Part shown: one piece after another, positions 1 to 4,975 of the stretch | How positions within the stretch are numbered: the stretch's first letter is position 1 | Layout: each line of letters starts with the position of its first letter | Assembly: GCA_046735055.1 (NCBI GenBank) | Contig: JBKPSO010000243.1 | Span: forward strand, 1 to 6,998 | Length of the DNA: 6,998 nt | Direction of reading: 5' to 3' | Source: DATBLE01 sp046735055 | GTDB taxonomy: Bacteria > Actinomycetota > Thermoleophilia > Gaiellales > Gaiellaceae | Program-made: the position numbers and the translations under genes | The notes under the pieces: generated by a model | What the model was told of the DNA's origin: nothing | What the model saw: the letters and a program-made list of their open reading frames with translations, nothing else | The model's database searches: none

Positions 1-462
1 CGCGCGCTCGACCCGCTCGTCCATTGCGCCCGGCATGCCGAGCACCTTCGGGGCGAAGGCGACGTTGTCGTAGATCGACTTCGGGAACGGGTTCGGCTTC
101 TGGAAGACCATGCCGATCCGCCGGCGCACCTCGACCGGGTCGGCGTCGCCCCCGTAGAGGTCCTCGCCGTGGTAGAGGAGTCGGCCATCGATCTTCACGC
201 CCGGCACGAGGTCGTTCATCCGGTTCAGGCAGCGAATGAACGTGCTCTTGCCGCAGCCGGACGGTCCGATCACGGCGGTGATCAGGTTGCGGTAGACATC
301 GAGTGAGACGTCCTTGACGGCGACGTTCGATCCGTAGGCAACGCTCAGTTGGTCGATCCCGAAGACGATCTCGCGCTTCGCTACAGGCCCCTCGTCCCGC
401 TTCAGGCTCGAGGCGATGTCGATCGCTGCCACGTCGGTGGACACGTGGTGAGTCTCGCTCAT
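1..462 (-). CDS. pstB: Phosphate ABC transporter ATP-binding protein PstB (5' part, cut by window edge)
   Basis: PstB is the cytoplasmic ATPase that drives phosphate import through the PstC/PstA channel. The visible 154 codons give an ABC domain: an N-terminal tail of about 30 residues, a first strand with the aromatic VAYGSNVAVKDVS (about 41-53), Walker A GPSGCGKST at 66-74 followed by FIRCLNRMND, which is typical of PstB, and the Q-loop MVFQKPNPFPKSIYDNV (about 118-134, Q121), also a PstB hallmark. The signature LSGGQ motif, Walker B and H-loop lie beyond the left edge, so completeness cannot be judged. The ATG at 462-460 is preceded by GGAG (476-473) with a 10-nt spacer. PstB normally sits downstream of pstA in the same operon; here it is divergent from pstC with 96 bp between start codons. 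A PHO-box-like repeat lies 22 nt upstream of the ATG and is oriented toward this gene. Identity is certain from the motifs; the upstream-most start is inferred from the ribosome binding site. Confidence 0.96.
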   Translation of the reverse strand, partial: MSETHHVSTDVAAIDIASSLKRDEGPVAKREIVFGIDQLSVAYGSNVAVKDVSLDVYRNLITAVIGPSGCGKSTFIRCLNRMNDLVPGVKIDGRLLYHGEDLYGGDADPVEVRRRIGMVFQKPNPFPKSIYDNVAFAPKVLGMPGAMDERVERA

Positions 463-484
463 GCCTCGGAGGCTCCGGGTCTAG

Positions 485-517
485 GGGATGTGAACGTTCG
501 GTGTCGAGGTGGTGAAT
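485..517 (-). promoter_or_regulatory. Candidate PHO box between pstB and pstC (three 11-bp units)
   Basis: On the minus strand three consecutive 11-bp units read ATTCACCACCT (517-507), then CGACACCGAAC (506-496), then GTTCACATCCC (495-485). Units one and three carry TTCAC exactly 22 bp apart and the middle unit keeps the CAC core (GACAC). The pattern matches the direct-repeat PhoP/PhoB operators known in actinobacteria. Orientation points toward pstB, whose ATG is 22 nt beyond the box; pstC starts 41 nt away on the other side. The element could control both divergent genes. The middle unit is degenerate, so this is the less perfect of the four boxes in the window together with its weakest unit. 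Confidence 0.65.
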
Positions 518-558
518 GGCCCTGCTGGGCTTGGTTGAGACTGTAAAGCTCCGCCCGC

Positions 559-1536
559 ATGGATGCACCCGTCTCCGAACTGCCTCCGGGCGCCCTTTCT
601 TCGCGGCGGCGTCTGACCGACCGCATCGGCGACACCGCGCTGAAGTGGGTGACCGCTGTCGCGGCTTTCGGATCGATGGCTCTCGTCGCGTCGATTGGGT
701 ATCGGTTGATCTACGGGGCCTGGCCTGCGATCCAGAAGTTCGGGATCTCCTTCGTCTGGCATGAGGACTGGAATCCCGTCACGAGCAACTTCGGTGCGCT
801 CGACTTCCTCGTCGGGACCGCCATCAGCGCCTTTGCCGCCGTCCTGATCGCCGCCCCGCTGGCGATCGCGATCGCGCTCTTCCTCACCGAGCTCGCGTCC
901 CCGATGGTCCGCGGCGTGATCGGCTCGCTCGTGGAGATGCTCGCCGCCGTTCCGAGCGTGGTGCTCGGCCTGTGGGGGATCTTCGTCCTCAGCCCGTTCC
1001 TACACGAGCACGTCGAACCCTCCCTCCACAACTGGTTCGGCTTCATTCCCATCTTCGGCGAGCCGAGTCCGGGTGGGGGTGACATGTTCACGGCGATTCT
1101 GATCCTGACGATCATGATCGTCCCGATCACGGCCAGCGTCAGCCGCGAGCTCTTCAAGAGCGTTCCTCAGGAGCTGAAGGAGGGCGCGTACGGCCTCGGA
1201 CTGACCCGCTGGGAAATGGTTCGCGGGGTCATCTTCCCGCACACGCGCGGAGGCGTCGTAGCGGCGGTGCTGCTCGGAATGGGGCGCGCCGTCGGTGAAG
1301 CGGTTGCCGTCACGCAGGTGATCGGAGGGCTGACCCATATTCCGAAGTCTCTGTTCGAGTCCGGCGACACACTCGCCAGCCGGATAGCCGCCCAATATCA
1401 GGCCGCCGCGACGAACATCCACATCGCCTCGATCGTTTACCTCGCGGTCGTCCTGATGGTCTTCGCGCTGCTGACAAACCTCGCTGCGCTGCTCATCGTT
1501 CGCCGCTTCGAGTTCCAGCGGACCGGGGGGAGCTGA
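559..1536 (+). CDS. pstC: Phosphate ABC transporter permease PstC
   Basis: PstC is one of the two membrane subunits forming the phosphate channel. The 325-residue protein has the usual length. Hydrophobic segments are visible at about 30-52, 84-109, 120-146, 176-195, 232-256 and 289-315. The cytoplasmic EAA loop that docks on PstB is EGAYGLGLTRWEMVRGVIFP (208-227), with the expected G and terminal P. It is followed by GMGRAVGEAVAVT (240-252), the PstC version of the GRxxGE motif. The start is fixed: an in-frame TAA lies at 544-546 and ATG 559 is the first start codon after it. No purine-rich Shine-Dalgarno sequence is visible upstream (the leader is pyrimidine-rich just before the ATG), so initiation may be leaderless or weak. 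The stop TGA overlaps the pstA ATG by one base, implying co-transcription and translational coupling. A PHO-box-like repeat lies 41 nt upstream. Confidence 0.97.
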   Translation: MDAPVSELPPGALSSRRRLTDRIGDTALKWVTAVAAFGSMALVASIGYRLIYGAWPAIQKFGISFVWHEDWNPVTSNFGALDFLVGTAISAFAAVLIAAPLAIAIALFLTELASPMVRGVIGSLVEMLAAVPSVVLGLWGIFVLSPFLHEHVEPSLHNWFGFIPIFGEPSPGGGDMFTAILILTIMIVPITASVSRELFKSVPQELKEGAYGLGLTRWEMVRGVIFPHTRGGVVAAVLLGMGRAVGEAVAVTQVIGGLTHIPKSLFESGDTLASRIAAQYQAAATNIHIASIVYLAVVLMVFALLTNLAALLIVRRFEFQRTGGS

Positions 1537-2417
1537 TGGCTGCGCAACCGAGCCTAGTCGCCGCGGGCGGGCGCGTGAAGAGAAGGAAGCTGGTGAACCG
1601 CGCCGCCGAGGCGAGCTGGCTGGTTGCCGCCGGCGCGGCCGTCGGCGTTCTCGGAATCGTCACGGGGTCGGTGCTGATCAAGGGAATCTCGGCGCTCAAC
1701 CTCGACTTGTTCACGAAGACGCCCGTGACGTTCGGCGAGACCGGCGGAGGAATCGCGCACGCGTTCGTCGGCAGCCTGATCCTCGTCGGGATAGCCGGCG
1801 CGATTGCGCTCCCCGTCGGCGTGATGGTGGCGATCTACGTCAGCGAGTTCGCGGACCATCGAGTCGCGGGGGCGATCAAGCTGTGCCTCGACGTCCTCAA
1901 CGGCCTGCCCTCGATCGTGATCGGCGTCTTCCTGTACGTGTTGCTCGTCGTCGGACGGGGTCAGAACGGCTTCATCGGTGCGCTGTCGCTCGCGATCATC
2001 ATGCTGCCGCTGATCTCTCGGGCGACCCAGGAGGTGTTGGCCCTCGTCCCGGACACGCTTCGGCAGGGGAGTCTCGCCCTCGGCGTCAGCAAGTGGCGGA
2101 CGATCGTCGGCGTCATCCTGCCGACGACCTTCAGCGGCATCCTCACGGGTTCGACTCTTGCGATCGCGCGCGCAGCCGGTGAGACTGCCCCCCTCCTGTT
2201 CACCTGCTCCCTGTTCGGCGACTGGATCTCCGGCGACCCCCGTCAGGCGATGGCGTCGATCCCCGTGATCATCTTCGAGTACTCCGAGGCGCCAGACCCG
2301 CACCTGAACGACCAGGCCTGGGCAGCCGCGTTCGTCCTGATCACGTTCGTACTGGTCACGAGCCTCGCGTCACGTGCGTTGCTCGCGCGCAGCCGGCGCA
2401 AGCTCGAGGGCGGCTAG
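1536..2417 (+). CDS. pstA: Phosphate ABC transporter permease PstA
   Basis: PstA is the second channel subunit and pairs with PstC in the inner membrane. It has 293 residues, normal for the family. A basic N-terminal tail (RVKRRK, 13-18) precedes the first membrane segment at about 27-49; others lie at about 76-101, 119-140, 146-160, 201-225 and 262-285. The EAA loop is QGSLALGVSKWRTIVGVILP (177-196), and the diagnostic PstA motif ARAAGETAPLL is at 211-221. LNGLPSIVIGVF (121-132) is also typical. The ATG (1536-1538) overlaps the pstC stop by one base and has a G-rich GGGGGGAG (1525-1532) just ahead, only 3 nt from the ATG at its end. A 113-bp gap with its own operator separates it from pstS, so pstS can be made in excess of the permeases. 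Confidence 0.97.
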   Translation: MAAQPSLVAAGGRVKRRKLVNRAAEASWLVAAGAAVGVLGIVTGSVLIKGISALNLDLFTKTPVTFGETGGGIAHAFVGSLILVGIAGAIALPVGVMVAIYVSEFADHRVAGAIKLCLDVLNGLPSIVIGVFLYVLLVVGRGQNGFIGALSLAIIMLPLISRATQEVLALVPDTLRQGSLALGVSKWRTIVGVILPTTFSGILTGSTLAIARAAGETAPLLFTCSLFGDWISGDPRQAMASIPVIIFEYSEAPDPHLNDQAWAAAFVLITFVLVTSLASRALLARSRRKLEGG

Positions 2418-2428
2418 CCCACTCACTC

Positions 2429-2461
2429 GTTCACACGCTTTTCACCACAGCTTCACCGGTC
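2429..2461 (+). promoter_or_regulatory. PHO box upstream of pstS (three 11-bp direct repeats)
   Basis: Three in-phase units read GTTCACACGCT (2429-2439), TTTCACCACAG (2440-2450) and CTTCACCGGTC (2451-2461). Each contains TTCAC at the same offset (2430, 2441, 2452). This matches the known actinobacterial PHO box, a run of 11-bp direct repeats with GTTCACC cores bound by the PhoB/PhoP-type regulator. The box starts 11 nt after the pstA stop, lies 69 nt upstream of the pstS ATG and points in its direction, so it should give pstS a separate phosphate-starvation promoter. No convincing -10 hexamer was recognised downstream, which is common for activator-dependent promoters. Confidence 0.82.
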
Positions 2462-2514
2462 GGGCGCCCACGCACCGTCGCGCCGTGGTGAGACTGGCGG
2501 CACCGGCAAGACAA

Positions 2515-2529
2515 AAGGAGAAAGGGAGG
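2515..2529 (+). promoter_or_regulatory. Strong double ribosome binding site of pstS
   Basis: AAGGAG (2515-2520) is 10 nt before the pstS ATG, and a second purine run GGGAGG (2524-2529) lies one base before it. It is the strongest Shine-Dalgarno region in the window; pstC, by contrast, has none. This fits the need for PstS in large molar excess over the membrane subunits. Confidence 0.75.
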
Positions 2530-2530
2530 C

Positions 2531-3562
2531 ATGAAGAACAAGGTTCTGTCCATCGCTGCGCTTGTCGCCTCGGCTCTCGTCGCGACGACGGGCGCGCTCG
2601 CCGGCGGCTCGGCGAGCAAGGCGGGCGTGCTGAACGGCGCCGGCGCGACGTTCCCGTTCCCGCTGATCTCGCAGTGGCAGAAGGACTACGAGTCGAAGAC
2701 GGGCACGAAGATCAACTACAACCCGATCGGCTCCGGCGGCGGCATCGCTGCGATCACAGCGCGGACGGTGGACTTCGGTGCGAGTGACGCTCCGCTGACG
2801 AAGGACCAGTTCGCCGCCTGCAAGGGGTGCGTGCAGATTCCCTGGGTGCTCTCGGCCAACTCTGTTCTCTACAACCTGCCCGGCGTCCCCAACAACCTCA
2901 GGCTCACCGGGCCGATCGTCGCGCACATCTACCTGGGCAAGATCAACCAGTGGAACGACCCCGCGATCAGGAAGATCAACCCTGGCGTCAACCTGCCGAA
3001 CACCAAGATCACCGTCGTCTGGCGCTCCGACGGCTCGGGCACGACGTACAACTTCACGGACTACCTGTCTTCGGTCAGCCCCGAGTTCAAGTCGAAGGTC
3101 GGCTACTCGACCCAGGTCAACTTCCCGGTCGGCGTGGGTGGCCGCGGCAGCTCCGGCGTCGCCGGGGTGGTCAAGAACACGGCGGGCGGGATCGGCTATG
3201 CCGACATCGCCTACGCCCTCGCGAACCACATCCAGTTCGCGCGGATCCTGAACCGCGACGGAAAGTTCGTCACCCCGGGGCTGCGAGCGATCGCGGCCGC
3301 GGGCTCGCTGATCAAGAAGGTCCCTGCCGGCAACGAGATGCACATCGTCAACCCCCCGAAGGGCAATCCGCTGGCGTACCCGATCTGCACGTTCTCGTAC
3401 GTGCTGCTGCCGCTGAAGACCGACAAGGCGCCCGAGCTGCGCAAGTTCGTCTTCTACGCCCTCACCCAGGGCCAGAAGCTCGGGCCTCGCCTGCTCTTCG
3501 TGCCGATTCCGAAGCCGGTGCTCGTCGCGGCCGAAAGGACGCTGAGGCAGGTCCAGGCCTAA
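2531..3562 (+). CDS. pstS: Phosphate-binding protein PstS
   Basis: PstS captures phosphate outside the membrane and hands it to PstC/PstA. The 343-residue protein begins with a Sec-type signal (K2, K4, hydrophobic core 5-22, ALA cleavage site at about 22-24). Phosphate-contacting motifs of the family are all present: GAGATFPFP (36-44), GSGGGI (67-72), DFGASDAPLT (81-90, with the ligand Asp) and WRSDGSGTTYNFT (164-176, with the ligand Arg and SGT). A second diagnostic stretch is GGIGYADIAYA (219-229). There is no cysteine in the signal region, so no lipobox, unlike most PstS proteins of Gram-positive bacteria. The cysteines are C97 and C100 (a CxxC pair, CKGC) and C286, all in the mature domain. 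The gene follows pstA with its own PHO box and a very strong ribosome binding site; ATG 2531 is chosen because of that site and because the signal peptide starts there. Placing pstS last rather than first in the cluster is atypical. Confidence 0.97.
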   Translation: MKNKVLSIAALVASALVATTGALAGGSASKAGVLNGAGATFPFPLISQWQKDYESKTGTKINYNPIGSGGGIAAITARTVDFGASDAPLTKDQFAACKGCVQIPWVLSANSVLYNLPGVPNNLRLTGPIVAHIYLGKINQWNDPAIRKINPGVNLPNTKITVVWRSDGSGTTYNFTDYLSSVSPEFKSKVGYSTQVNFPVGVGGRGSSGVAGVVKNTAGGIGYADIAYALANHIQFARILNRDGKFVTPGLRAIAAAGSLIKKVPAGNEMHIVNPPKGNPLAYPICTFSYVLLPLKTDKAPELRKFVFYALTQGQKLGPRLLFVPIPKPVLVAAERTLRQVQA

Positions 3563-3691
3563 GCCGCACTGCTGCGCTTGGTGCGAGCGGCGTATCTTCG
3601 TCGACAGCATCGGACGGCCTCCTGAGCGGGTCCACGCCGACGTCGCCGGTGGGGTGGGCCTCCGGCGGTCCCCGTGCGCCGTCTTGGTGCT
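3563..3691. other. Spacer between convergent pstS and the small acidic gene
   Basis: This 129-bp stretch separates two genes that run toward each other. It holds no coding frame with neighbour-like features and no T-tract terminator on either strand. The only inverted repeat of note is CGCCGG (3644-3649) against CCGGCG (3662-3667) with a 12-nt loop, too weak to call a terminator. Transcription may therefore run through into the opposite gene, or stop by a Rho-dependent route. Confidence 0.5.
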
Positions 3692-3865
3692 TCAGGCCGC
3701 GGTCAGGACTGCCGCGTCGGCCAGCTCGAGTCGCGCAAGCAGGGTTTGCTCGACCTCGTCCAGCCACCATTCGTCCTCCACGACGTGGAGGACGCGTGCA
3801 AGAGCCGCGCGCTCTTGATCGGTCAATCGGAGGGAGATGACTACCTCGTCGAGCTGAGACTCCAT
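3692..3865 (-). CDS. Small acidic protein of unknown function, candidate Pho-regulon member
   Basis: A 57-codon frame, not recognised. The protein is strongly acidic (13 Asp/Glu against 4 Arg, no Lys) and appears all-helical: an opening strand-like VVISLRLT (8-15), then an amphipathic helix DQERAALARVLHVVEDE (16-32), a WW pair (33-34), and a second helix from about 35 to 49. It has no signal peptide, membrane segment or cysteine. The pattern LTxxExxxLxxVL followed by an acidic helix ending LLxRL recalls short hypothetical proteins common in actinobacteria, but that is only an impression. Evidence that it is a gene: most codons end in G or C as in neighbouring genes, and a three-unit PHO-box repeat lies in the 73-bp gap between the kinase stop and this ATG, pointing at it. 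The same frame is open upstream to 4117, but that part overlaps the kinase gene, so ATG 3865 is the sensible start. The only purine run upstream, GGAAG at 3884-3880, is 14 nt away and weak. It could also be read through from the kinase transcript. Confidence 0.6.
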   Translation of the reverse strand: MESQLDEVVISLRLTDQERAALARVLHVVEDEWWLDEVEQTLLARLELADAAVLTAA

Positions 3866-3905
3866 GGCGCGAGTTTGCGCTTCCGGCCCCGAGGTGTGGG
3901 CGGCG

Positions 3906-3938
3906 GGTCGGTGAACGAGCGGGGAACGTTCGGCGAAC
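3906..3938 (-). promoter_or_regulatory. PHO box between the kinase gene and the small acidic gene (three GTTC units)
   Basis: Reading the minus strand, three consecutive units are GTTCGCCGAAC (3938-3928), GTTCCCCGCTC (3927-3917) and GTTCACCGACC (3916-3906). All begin GTTC and have C at positions six and seven, giving the GTTCnCC core in perfect 11-bp phase. This is the most regular of the four boxes in the window. It begins on the base right after the kinase TGA (3941-3939) and ends 40 nt before the ATG of the 57-codon gene, in the same orientation. The sequence is not constrained by any coding frame on this strand except the spurious upstream extension of the small gene. It suggests a separate starvation-inducible promoter for that gene. 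Confidence 0.7.
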
Positions 3939-4919
3939 TCAGATCGGGAAGGAGCAGGTGACCGTGAGGCCGCCGCCGGGCGTCCTCGACGCCTCCGCCG
4001 ACCCGCCCGCGGAGGCGACCACGTGCTTGACGATCGCCAGGCCGAGGCCCGTGCCGCGCGAGGAGCGGGCTCGGTCGGCCCGGTAGAAACGCTCGAACAG
4101 CCGCGGGAGGTCCTCATCGCTCACTCCCGGCCCGTCGTCGGCGGCGACGAGTACGACGCGGTCGAGCTCACGGCGGACGGTCAGCGAGAAGGTCGTTCCC
4201 TCGCCCGCATAACGGATCGCGTTCTCGGCGAGGTTGGCGGCGACGACACGCAGCATGCGCGGGCGCATCGGGACCTCGGCGCTCTCGTCGCACTCGACGA
4301 CGACGCGCACCCCCGCACGCACTGCACGCTCCGCCACCTCGTCCATGACCGCGCGTAGGACCGGGCACGCGCGCGTGCTTCCGAGCGAGACCACCTCGCG
4401 GCCTGTCTCCAGCTCGCTGAGGAACAGCACGTCGTCGATCAGCTCCCCGATCTGTCCGACCTCGGCGCGGGCCTGCGTGATCGCCTCGCCGGCGTCCGCC
4501 CCGGGAAGCTCGGCGGTCTCGAGCAGTACGAGCAATCGCGCGAGCGGGGTGCGCAGCTCGTGAGAGACGGCGGCGGTGAAGCCGGCGCGCAGCTCCTCGT
4601 ACGCGGCGAGCTCCCCGGAGCGGCTGCTCAGGTAGACCAACCGTTCGTTGCGCCCGTCGACCTGGTACGGGACGATCACCGGCATCCGCTCGGCGTCCTC
4701 GTGGAGCAGCTCAGGCGGCAGGCGCTCGCCCTCGATCACGCGGCCGAGCGAATCGCGGGCCCGCCGGCTGGCAGCGACCACCACGTCCTGGTCGTCGAGC
4801 ACGAGGACGATCTCCGGGCTCTCCTCGACCAGGAACCGCCCGCGTGCGGCCTCGACGGCCATGTCGCCGTCTTCGCCGTCGCGCCGGCGGCTCCCGCTCC
4901 GAAAGCGGCCGATCACCAC
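3939..4919 (-). CDS. phoR: PAS-containing soluble sensor histidine kinase, PhoR-like
   Basis: This kinase probably controls the adjacent response regulator in answer to phosphate supply. In the 326-residue protein a PAS-like domain (about 28-102, starting ESPEIVLVLDDQDVVVAASRRA) precedes the dimerisation domain with H-box AAVSHELRTPLARLL (116-130, phospho-acceptor H120). The ATPase domain shows the N-box AANLAENAIRYA (227-238), G1 DDGPGVS (261-267), F-box RLFERFYR (273-280) and G2 GTGLGLAIV (289-297). The order matches PhoR/SenX3-type kinases. No membrane segment or signal peptide can be found, whereas E. coli PhoR and actinobacterial PhoR are membrane anchored; the divergent regulator gene leaves no room for a missing N-terminus. 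The start is uncertain: GTG 4919 or GTG 4916 (AGGTGA at 4929-4924 ahead) both lie inside a PHO box, and ATG 4862, at residue 20 just before the PAS domain, is a reasonable alternative. Assignment as phoR rests on gene context plus the boxes; the family call itself is certain. Confidence 0.9.
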   Translation of the reverse strand: MVIGRFRSGSRRRDGEDGDMAVEAARGRFLVEESPEIVLVLDDQDVVVAASRRARDSLGRVIEGERLPPELLHEDAERMPVIVPYQVDGRNERLVYLSSRSGELAAYEELRAGFTAAVSHELRTPLARLLVLLETAELPGADAGEAITQARAEVGQIGELIDDVLFLSELETGREVVSLGSTRACPVLRAVMDEVAERAVRAGVRVVVECDESAEVPMRPRMLRVVAANLAENAIRYAGEGTTFSLTVRRELDRVVLVAADDGPGVSDEDLPRLFERFYRADRARSSRGTGLGLAIVKHVVASAGGSAEASRTPGGGLTVTCSFPI

Positions 4920-4943
4920 CTGTTCACCTAATCTTCACTGGTG
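4911..4943 (+). promoter_or_regulatory. PHO box in the divergent kinase/response-regulator promoter region
   Basis: Three units in 11-bp phase read GATCACCACCT (4911-4921), GTTCACCTAAT (4922-4932) and CTTCACTGGTG (4933-4943). TTCAC lies at 4923 and 4934 and ATCAC at 4912. The box points toward the response regulator, whose ATG follows 32 nt later, and it overlaps the first two possible GTG start codons of the kinase gene on the other strand. TAATCT (4929-4934), at the junction of units two and three, looks like a -10 hexamer for rightward transcription but no matching -35 was found. The arrangement predicts that the regulator controls its own synthesis, and that bound regulator would sit at the kinase start. 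Confidence 0.75.
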
Positions 4944-4952
4944 TGGCACCCG

Positions 4953-4972
4953 CGTTCCACGTTCTCGGAACG
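4953..4972 (+). promoter_or_regulatory. Possible mRNA hairpin at the response-regulator start
   Basis: CGTTCC (4953-4958) is exactly complementary to GGAACG (4967-4972), with an 8-nt loop; an alternative shorter fold pairs CGTTC (4960-4964) with GAACG (4968-4972) around a 3-nt loop. The right arm holds the only Shine-Dalgarno-like GGA before the ATG codons at 4973 and 4976, so either fold would hide it. The short stems make this tentative. Confidence 0.3.
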
Positions 4973-4975
4973 ATG

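Noticed and set aside
478..507. TCGACA / TAGACC as a -35/-10 promoter pair for pstB
   Set aside because: Spacing is 18 nt and the -10 match is poor; it lies inside and next to the PHO box, so it cannot be separated from that signal.
1554..2303. 249-codon open frame antisense to pstA
   Set aside because: Highly charged low-complexity translation, whereas the plus strand encodes a clear PstA with EAA loop and GETAPLL motif.
2462..2469. Palindrome GGGCGCCC next to the pstS PHO box as an extra operator
   Set aside because: Eight bases of pure G/C are common here and it does not follow the 11-bp phase of the neighbouring repeats.
2453..3610. 385-codon open frame antisense to pstS
   Set aside because: It mirrors pstS codons, is rich in Arg/Asp/Val with no domain pattern, and covers the PHO box and leader of pstS; typical antisense opening in GC-rich DNA.
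3644..3667. Inverted repeat CGCCGG/CCGGCG as a bidirectional terminator
   Set aside because: Only six base pairs, a 12-nt loop and no T tract on either side; expected by chance in sequence this GC-rich.
2827..3840. Long plus-strand frame overlapping pstS in another frame
   Set aside because: Composition is Arg/Pro/Gln-rich and it runs past pstS into the convergent gene; a shifted-frame shadow.
3866..4117. N-terminal extension of the small acidic protein to 141 residues
   Set aside because: It overlaps the C-terminal coding region of the kinase and the PHO box, and its translation is Arg/Ser/Pro low-complexity; only the part from ATG 3865 looks like a gene.
4844..4975. Upstream extension of the response regulator
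   Set aside because: It is Arg-rich, lies opposite the kinase coding region and crosses the PHO box; receiver domains start within a few residues of KVLIVEDD.
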